NCBI RefSeq assembly: GCF_044457565.1
Contig: NZ_JBITGZ010000015.1
Coordinates: 1-64,000 of the forward strand
Direction of reading: 5' to 3'
Origin: Kitasatospora sp044457565
GTDB taxonomy: Bacteria > Actinomycetota > Actinomycetes > Streptomycetales > Streptomycetaceae
Length of the DNA stretch: 64,000 nt
Position numbers and translations under genes: made by a program. The notes beneath the pieces are model-generated. The model was not told the origin of the DNA, did not search any database, and saw only the letters and a list, made by a program, of their open reading frames with translations. Positions 58,824-64,000 of this stretch are shown here, in pieces (position 1 is the stretch's first letter; each line of letters starts with the position of its first letter).

Positions 58824-61682
58824 TCAGCCCACCGAGGAATAGGCGATGATGCCGCGCCGCAGCCCGTCCACCGCCTTGCGGGCGGTGCCGCGCAGCTGCG
58901 CGTCCTCGCCCGCGGCGTCCTGGATCTGGCCGAGCACGTCGATCAGCTGCTTCGTCCAGCGGACGAAGTCACCGGCCGGCATGTCGGCGTCGCGCAGGAC
59001 CGAGTCCAGCCCGTGCCCGAGCGCCCAGCGGTAGGCGACCCAGGCGAAGCCCAGGTCGGGCTCGCGCTGGCCGACGCCCTCGGCGGTGTTGATCCGGTGC
59101 TGCTCCTCCAGGGCGTCCAGGTGGCCCCAGATCCGGACCATCCGGCCGAGCGCCTCCTTGGCGTTGCCCTCCGGCACCCGGGGTGCGGCCGCGTCGTCGG
59201 CCTGCCGGGCCTCGTACACCAGCGCCGAGGCGCAGGCGGCGAGTTCGGCGGCGGCCAGGCCCGCCCAGACGCCCTCGCGGATGCACTCGGAGGCGAGCAG
59301 GTCGAGCTCGCCGTAGAGCCGGCCCAGGCGCTTGCCGTCCGGGGTGACGGTGTCGCCCTCCAGGTAGCCGAGGTCGGTGAGCAGGCCGCAGACCCGGTCG
59401 AAGGTGCGGGCGATGGTGTGGGTGCGGGAACGCATCTTGCGCTCCAGCACTTCGGTGTCGCGGTGCAGCCGGTGGTAGCGCTCGGACCAGCGGGCGTGGT
59501 CCTCGCGCTCGTCGCAGCCGTGGCACGGGTGCTGGCGCAGGGCGGCGCGCAGCCGGGTGATCTCCGGGTCGTCGGCGGCCGCCGCGCGGCCCTTGCGGAA
59601 CCGCTCGGGCTCCAGGTGGCCCGCCTTGGTGCGCAGCGCGGAGGCGAGGTCACGCCGGGACTGCGGGCTGCGCGGGTTGAAGGACTTGGGGATCCTCACC
59701 CGCTCGACCGCGGTGACCGGATGCGGGAAGTCGATCATCGCGAGCCGCTTGACCTGCCGCTCGGCGGTGAGCACCACCGGGCGCGGCCCGTCCTGGTAGT
59801 CCGGGTGGCGGGTGCCGCCGCGCGGTGAGCGGCTGCCGGGCGGCAGCCCCGGGTCGAGCACCAGGGCCAGGCCCGCGAACTTGCCGGTCGGCACATGGAT
59901 GACGTCGCCCGGCTTGAGCTGCTCGATGGACTCGATCGCGGCGGCCCGGCGCTGGCCGGTGCCCTCGCGGGCGAGCTCGTTCTCCCGGTCCTTCAGGGCC
60001 CGGCGCAGCCCCATGTACTCGTCGAAGTCCCCGAGGTGACAGGTCATCGACTCGCGGTAGCCGTCCAGGCCCTCCTCGTTGCGCTGGACCTGCTTGGCGA
60101 TGCCGACCACCGAGCGGTCCGCCTGGAACTGCGCGAAGGACGTCTCCAGCAGCTCGCGCGAGCGGTGCCGGCCGAACTGGGAGACCAGGTTGACGGCCAT
60201 GTTGTAGGACGGCCGGAACGAGGACTTCAGCGGGTAGGTGCGGGTGCCGGCGAGGCCGGCCAGGGCCTCCGGGTCCAGGCCGCGCTGCCAGAGCACCACC
60301 GCGTGACCCTCGACGTCGATGCCACGCCGGCCGGCCCGGCCGGTGAGCTGGGTGTACTCGCCGGGGGTGATGTCGGCGTGGGTCTCGCCGTTCCACTTGA
60401 CCAGCTTCTCCATGACCACCGAGCGGGCCGGCATGTTGATGCCCAGCGCCAGCGTCTCGGTCGCGAAGACGGCCTTGACCAGACCCTTGACGAACAGCTC
60501 CTCGACGACCTCCTTGAAGCGCGGCAGCATCCCGGCGTGGTGGGCGGCGATGCCGCGCTCAAGGCCGTCCAGCCACTCGAAGTAGCCGAGGACGTGCAGG
60601 TCCTCGTCCGGGATGTCGGCGCAGCGCTCCTCGACGATGGCCCGCACCTGGGCGCGGTCGGCGTCCTTGTTGAGCCGCAGGCCGGAGGAGAGGCACTGCT
60701 GGACGGCGGCCTCGCAGCCGGCCCGGCTGAAGATGAAGGTGATCGCCGGCAGCAGGCCCTCGGAATCCAGCCGGTCGATGACGTCGACGCGGCCCGGCGT
60801 CCAGACCCGGCCCGGGCGGCCGTTCGGCATCGAGCGGCCCCGGCCGCGCGCGAAGCGGTCACCGCGCGGGCCCGGCACCTGCTCGGAGCGGGCGAGGCGG
60901 ACCAGCTCGGGGTTGACGGCCTTGGCCGGGTTGCGCGGGGCGTCCTTGGGGCGGCCGTCGCGGTCCGGGTTGGCGAACAGGTCGTACATCCGGTTGCCGG
61001 CCATCACGTGCTGCCAGAGCGGGACGGGCCGGTGCTCGGAGACGATCACCCTGGTGCCGCCGCGCACGGTGTCCAGCCAGTCGCCGAACTCCTCCGCGTT
61101 GGAGACCGTCGCGGAGAGCGAGACCAGCGTGACGGACTCGGGGAGGTGGATGATGACCTCCTCCCAGACCGCGCCGCGGAAGCGGTCGGCGAGGTAGTGG
61201 ACCTCGTCCATCACCACGTAGCCGAGGCCGTCGAGGGTCTGCGAGCCCGCGTAGAGCATGTTGCGCAGCACCTCGGTGGTCATCACCACGACGGGCGCGT
61301 CCCCGTTGACGGTGTTGTCACCGGTGAGCAGGCCGACCTTGGCGGCGCCGTAGCGCTTGACCAGGTCGCCGTACTTCTGGTTGGACAGGGCCTTGATCGG
61401 CGTGGTGTAGAAGCACTTGCGGCCACCCTGGAGCGCCAGGTGGACGGCGAACTCGCCGACGATGGTCTTGCCGGAGCCGGTCGGGGCGGCGACCAGCACT
61501 CCCTCACCGCCCTCCAGGGCCTTGCAGGCCTCGATCTGGAACTCGTCCAGCGGGAAGTCGTAGAGCTGCTGGAAGCCGTACAGGGCGGTGGCCTGCTCCT
61601 TGGCCCGGCGGCGGAAGGCCGCGTAGGCCTCGGCCGGGCTGAGCTCCTGATCGTCGGGGCGCTCGGGCATGCTGCTGCTCAT
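58824..61682 (-). CDS. Ski2/Mtr4-like DEAD/DEAH-box RNA helicase (HelY type)
   Basis: 952 residues. RecA-1 has Walker A APTGSGKT (about 66), TTPIKALSNQKY, Walker B/DEVH in VVMDEVHYL (about 157), SLSATVSN. RecA-2 has FSRAGCEAA, FATETLALGINMPARSVVME, and QLTGRAGRRGID (motif VI). The C-terminal part (about 560-952) has a DSHCT-like helical domain with a CHGCDEREDH Cys/His pair near 710 that may bind metal. Family members act with exonucleases in RNA decay. The ATG at 61682 has AGAGG 8 nt upstream; a GTG three codons earlier is possible. Confidence 0.9.
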   Translation of the reverse strand: MSSSMPERPDDQELSPAEAYAAFRRRAKEQATALYGFQQLYDFPLDEFQIEACKALEGGEGVLVAAPTGSGKTIVGEFAVHLALQGGRKCFYTTPIKALSNQKYGDLVKRYGAAKVGLLTGDNTVNGDAPVVVMTTEVLRNMLYAGSQTLDGLGYVVMDEVHYLADRFRGAVWEEVIIHLPESVTLVSLSATVSNAEEFGDWLDTVRGGTRVIVSEHRPVPLWQHVMAGNRMYDLFANPDRDGRPKDAPRNPAKAVNPELVRLARSEQVPGPRGDRFARGRGRSMPNGRPGRVWTPGRVDVIDRLDSEGLLPAITFIFSRAGCEAAVQQCLSSGLRLNKDADRAQVRAIVEERCADIPDEDLHVLGYFEWLDGLERGIAAHHAGMLPRFKEVVEELFVKGLVKAVFATETLALGINMPARSVVMEKLVKWNGETHADITPGEYTQLTGRAGRRGIDVEGHAVVLWQRGLDPEALAGLAGTRTYPLKSSFRPSYNMAVNLVSQFGRHRSRELLETSFAQFQADRSVVGIAKQVQRNEEGLDGYRESMTCHLGDFDEYMGLRRALKDRENELAREGTGQRRAAAIESIEQLKPGDVIHVPTGKFAGLALVLDPGLPPGSRSPRGGTRHPDYQDGPRPVVLTAERQVKRLAMIDFPHPVTAVERVRIPKSFNPRSPQSRRDLASALRTKAGHLEPERFRKGRAAAADDPEITRLRAALRQHPCHGCDEREDHARWSERYHRLHRDTEVLERKMRSRTHTIARTFDRVCGLLTDLGYLEGDTVTPDGKRLGRLYGELDLLASECIREGVWAGLAAAELAACASALVYEARQADDAAAPRVPEGNAKEALGRMVRIWGHLDALEEQHRINTAEGVGQREPDLGFAWVAYRWALGHGLDSVLRDADMPAGDFVRWTKQLIDVLGQIQDAAGEDAQLRGTARKAVDGLRRGIIAYSSVG

Positions 61683-62089
61683 CTGCGTCACCTCTTCTTC
61701 CCGTGGGAGTACGGCCCTGCTGGGCGAGACGGGGGCGCAGACGGCGACGCCTGCGGCTGCGGGGCCGGGCCGGCGAGGGCCGGGACCGGGGCGCAGCGGT
61801 TGTGGTTGATGTGGTGATCGTGCATCTCAGCGAGAGATTACCCGTCACGGCTGACATCGATAGCACCGTTTTCGGAGAGAGCCCGGGATCACCGTTCAAT
61901 CAGATCCATAGTTGCAAATGTCTTCAATCGATCATTGGCACAGCACACTTCGATCGCACTACGGCCAGCTTCGGTCACCTCTGGTCATCAGGTAGGCGAC
62001 GGCGGATGTCCTCCCTAGATTCGTGACCGACCGCAACCGGACCGTGACCCACGGGCCGGTTCACCACGCAGAGCCACAGGAGGATCACC
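61683..62089. other. Divergent region helicase / roadblock-like gene
   Basis: 407 bp. The middle (61825-61980) is notably less GC-rich than the rest of the window, with short ATCGAT and TTCAATC motifs, and must hold divergent promoters. TAGATT near 62018-62023 is a plausible -10 for the plus-strand gene. No gene or terminator seen. Confidence 0.5.
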
Positions 62090-62464
62090 ATGGCGAATCT
62101 GGAGACGACCCTCAAGGAAGCCATGACCATCGAGGGCGCGATCGGCATCGCGCTGGTCGACTACAGCAGCGGGATGGCCCTGGGCTCCCTCGGGGACGGC
62201 GCCGAGCTCGACCTCAACATCGCGGCGGCCGGCAACACCGACCTGGTGCGGGCCAAGATGCGCACCATGGAGATGCTCAACCTCCACGACAACGAGATCG
62301 AGGACATCCTGGTCAGCCTGACCAGCCAGTACCACCTGATCAGGCCGCTCACCACGAAGAACGGCCGCGGCCTGTTCCTCTTCCTCGCACTCAACCGCAC
62401 CCGCTCCAACCTCGCGATGGCCCGGCACCAGCTCAAGCGGATCGAGGTCGGCCTCGAAATCTGA
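62090..62464 (+). CDS. Roadblock/LC7-like small protein
   Basis: 124 residues. The alternating pattern GAIGIALVDYSSGMALGSLG, then VRAKMRTMEMLNLHDNEIEDILVSLTSQYHLIRPL and GLFLFLALNRTRSNLAMARHQLKRIE fits the roadblock/LC7 alpha-beta fold used by small-GTPase regulators. In Streptomyces such proteins usually sit in conservons with a kinase, DUF742 and GTPase genes, none of which is here. AGGAGG gives a firm ATG start. 30 nt upstream of an ArsR regulator; probably co-transcribed. Confidence 0.65.
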   Translation: MANLETTLKEAMTIEGAIGIALVDYSSGMALGSLGDGAELDLNIAAAGNTDLVRAKMRTMEMLNLHDNEIEDILVSLTSQYHLIRPLTTKNGRGLFLFLALNRTRSNLAMARHQLKRIEVGLEI

Positions 62465-62494
62465 CCGGGCGAGCCGTGCGAGGGGACCGACACC

Positions 62495-62842
62495 GTGCCA
62501 GAGCTGTACAAGACCAAGGCCGAGTTCTTCCGGATGCTCGGCCACCCCATCCGCATCCGCGTCCTGGAGCTGCTCCAGGACGGGCCGACCCCCGTGCGCG
62601 ACCTGCTCGCCGCACTCGACATAGAGCCCTCCAGCCTCTCCCAGCAGCTCGCCGTCCTGCGCCGCTCGGGCATCGTGACGGCCACCAGGCAGGGATCCAC
62701 GGTGATGTACGCGCTGGCGGGCGGGGACGTCGCGGACCTCCTGCGGGCGGCCCGGCGGATCCTCACCGAGCTGCTGTCCGACCAGGGGGTGCTGCTCGCG
62801 GAGCTGCGGGCGACCTCGGAGCAGGCGGGCCACGGCCCGTAG
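62495..62842 (+). CDS. ArsR-family winged-helix regulator
   Basis: 115 residues: KTKAEFFRMLGHPIRIRVLELLQDGPTPVRDLLAALDIEPSSLSQQLAVLRRSGIVTATRQGSTVMYALAG is a textbook ArsR HTH plus wing (about 8-80). The ELCVCDL metal-site motif is absent, so it probably does not sense metals by alpha3 thiols. GTG start with GAGGGGAC upstream. Follows the roadblock-like gene; a GTGTGA-N4-TCACAC site lies 58 nt downstream of its stop. Confidence 0.87.
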   Translation: MPELYKTKAEFFRMLGHPIRIRVLELLQDGPTPVRDLLAALDIEPSSLSQQLAVLRRSGIVTATRQGSTVMYALAGGDVADLLRAARRILTELLSDQGVLLAELRATSEQAGHGP

Positions 62843-62899
62843 GCCCGGCGGGGCGGGCAGCCGGGGGATGCGGCGGGAGTCACGGAGGGGATCACTGGT

Positions 62900-62915
62900 G
62901 TGTGACATTTCACAC
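62900..62915. promoter_or_regulatory. Inverted repeat upstream of S9 peptidase gene
   Basis: GTGTGA-CATT-TCACAC, perfect 6-bp arms, 47-62 bp before the peptidase start. Resembles half of a CRP-type site but with a 4-bp spacer. Candidate operator for the peptidase gene, perhaps bound by the neighbouring ArsR protein. Confidence 0.45.
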
Positions 62916-62961
62916 GTCATGCTACTGGTCGGAGGGCTCCCTCCGGCGCAACCATCGGCCC

Positions 62962-64000
62962 GTGACCACCACCGACCCCTTCCTCGCCCTCAGTGCCCGC
63001 ACCGGCCGGTTCGGCTACGGCTCCCCCCGCGCCGTCACCCTCGCCGAGGACGGCACCCGCCTGCTGTACCTGCGTTCCACCGGCCCCGAGGACCCGGTCG
63101 AACGCCTCTGGCTGCTCGACCTGACCACCCGCCACGAGCGGCTGGTCGCCGACCCCATGGTCCTCGCCCCCGGGCGCACCGGCGCACCCGCGGACCTGCC
63201 CGTGCTCGAACGCCGGCTGCGTGAGCGGATCCGGCTCCGGGCCCCCGGCATCGGCTCCTTCGCCGCCACCGCCGACTGCTCCGTCGCCGTCCTCGCCCTG
63301 GACGGCCGGCTCCTCCGGGTCGACACCGCGACCGGCCACGCCACCGAACTGCCCACCGCCGGGCCCGCGTTCGACCCCCGCCCGGACCCGGCCGGCCACC
63401 GCACCGCGTACGTCGCGGACGGCGCCCTGCACCTCACCCCCGCGCCGGCCCTGCACCCGGGCGGCGCGCTGAGCCCCGCCGACGGCGCCGTCTGGGGCGT
63501 CGCCGAGTTCGCCGCCGCGGAGGAGCTCGGCCGCTCCCGGGGCCACTGGTGGCGCCCTGACGGCGCCGCCGTCCTGACCACCCGGATCGACGAATCCGCC
63601 CTGCCGCAACGCCACTTCGCCGACCCGGCGGACCCCGCGCGGCCGGCCGAGTCCTTCGCCTACCCGCAGGCCGGCGGCCCCAACGCCGACCTCCAGCTCT
63701 GGGTGCTCGCACTCGACGGCCACAAGGTCCGCATCGACTGGGACACCGCCGCCTTCCCGTACCTGTGCGCGGCGGGCTGGGAGGGCAACGGCGAGATCCT
63801 GCTCACCGTCGCCGACCGCCTCCAGCAGCACGTACTGCTGCTCAGCGCCGACCCCGCCACCGGCACCACCCGCGAACTCTCGCGCACCGTCGACGAGTTC
63901 TGGGTCGACGATCTGCCCGGCACCCCCGCCAGGCTCACCGGCGGGCGGCTGCTCACCGCCCATGACACCCCCGGGGCCCGCGGCCTCGCCCTGGACGGCA
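62962..64000 (+). CDS. S9-family (prolyl oligopeptidase/DPP-IV-like) peptidase, 5' part
   Basis: Open from the GTG at 62962 to the window end (346 codons), so truncated by the edge only. The visible part is the beta-propeller: repeated blade-like segments (TLAEDGTRLLYLRS, WLLDLTTRHERLV, AVLALDGRLLRVDTATGHATEL) and the DPP-IV-N signature VAEFAAAEELGRSRGHWWRPDGAAVLTTRIDES followed by FAYPQAGGPNADLQLWVL. The Ser-Asp-His catalytic domain would lie beyond 64000. No signal peptide, so cytosolic. Ribosome binding site weak (GGAGGG about 25 nt upstream). Confidence 0.85.
   Translation, partial: MTTTDPFLALSARTGRFGYGSPRAVTLAEDGTRLLYLRSTGPEDPVERLWLLDLTTRHERLVADPMVLAPGRTGAPADLPVLERRLRERIRLRAPGIGSFAATADCSVAVLALDGRLLRVDTATGHATELPTAGPAFDPRPDPAGHRTAYVADGALHLTPAPALHPGGALSPADGAVWGVAEFAAAEELGRSRGHWWRPDGAAVLTTRIDESALPQRHFADPADPARPAESFAYPQAGGPNADLQLWVLALDGHKVRIDWDTAAFPYLCAAGWEGNGEILLTVADRLQQHVLLLSADPATGTTRELSRTVDEFWVDDLPGTPARLTGGRLLTAHDTPGARGLALDG

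Overview
The window is high-GC actinobacterial chromosome, most likely Streptomycetaceae (Streptomyces or Kitasatospora). Evidence: very strong G/C third-position bias, GTG/TTG starts, the tight argC-J-B-D-R cluster, infC-rpmI-rplT-trmH next to a PAS histidine kinase and pheS-pheT, SAV2177-type methyltransferase, GlnA4-type glutamine synthetase, a GH46 chitosanase with a palindromic operator and an AA10 LPMO with a DasR-like site. No IS element, prophage structural gene, CRISPR array, rRNA or canonical tRNA was seen.

Layout. 0.1-7.1 kb (minus): cobalamin/siroheme genes: cobA/cysG-like, a giant BluB-CobT fusion with a ~680-residue disordered N-terminus, and cobL (CbiET). 7.3-12.7 kb (minus): two GNAT acetyltransferases, the metN-metI-metQ methionine importer and a small sigma-like factor. 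12.8-20.7 kb (minus): arginine biosynthesis, argH, argG, argR, argD, argB, argJ, argC, with ArgR-type operators before argC and argG. 21-30.3 kb: mixed housekeeping genes, including an orphan FabF, a hydrolase, a VOC protein, an RlmG-like methyltransferase, an FBP-domain protein, a SAV2177 methyltransferase divergent from a deacetylase-like lipoprotein (17-nt tandem repeats between them), an SDR and 3-hydroxybutyryl-CoA dehydrogenase.

30.4-34.9 kb is the most accessory-looking part. A plus-strand run encodes a HAD phosphatase, an XRE regulator, two tiny Cys-containing proteins, a frameshifted GRDP-like gene and a small protein. It converges on a minus-strand locus of one conserved DUF gene followed by two tandem RNAs. 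Each of these RNAs folds as a circularly permuted tRNA: T-arm, closed acceptor stem, D-arm, with the anticodon-equivalent stem continuing into a long terminal stem. This is the architecture of bacterial YrlA-class Y RNAs (tRNA mimics). No Ro60/TROVE protein gene lies in the window.

35-44.7 kb: secreted chitosanase, pheT/pheS, sensor kinase, trmH, rplT, rpmI and infC. infC appears to start at AUC and has a U-tailed terminator in its leader, so the IF3-L35-L20 operon is probably attenuated. A divergent DUF1844 gene follows. 44.7-64 kb: SseB protein, beta-lactamase-fold protein, PLP-fold deaminase/aldolase, membrane-anchored LPMO, DUF2510 protein, a GlnA4/GATase/SDR group for gamma-glutamyl-amine metabolism, GDSL hydrolase, ChrA and CDF transporters, a 5'-3' exonuclease, a Ski2-like helicase, a roadblock-like protein, an ArsR regulator and the 5' part of an S9 peptidase cut by the window edge.

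Start sites were chosen by ribosome binding site and family length. Family names come from recalled motifs, not searches.
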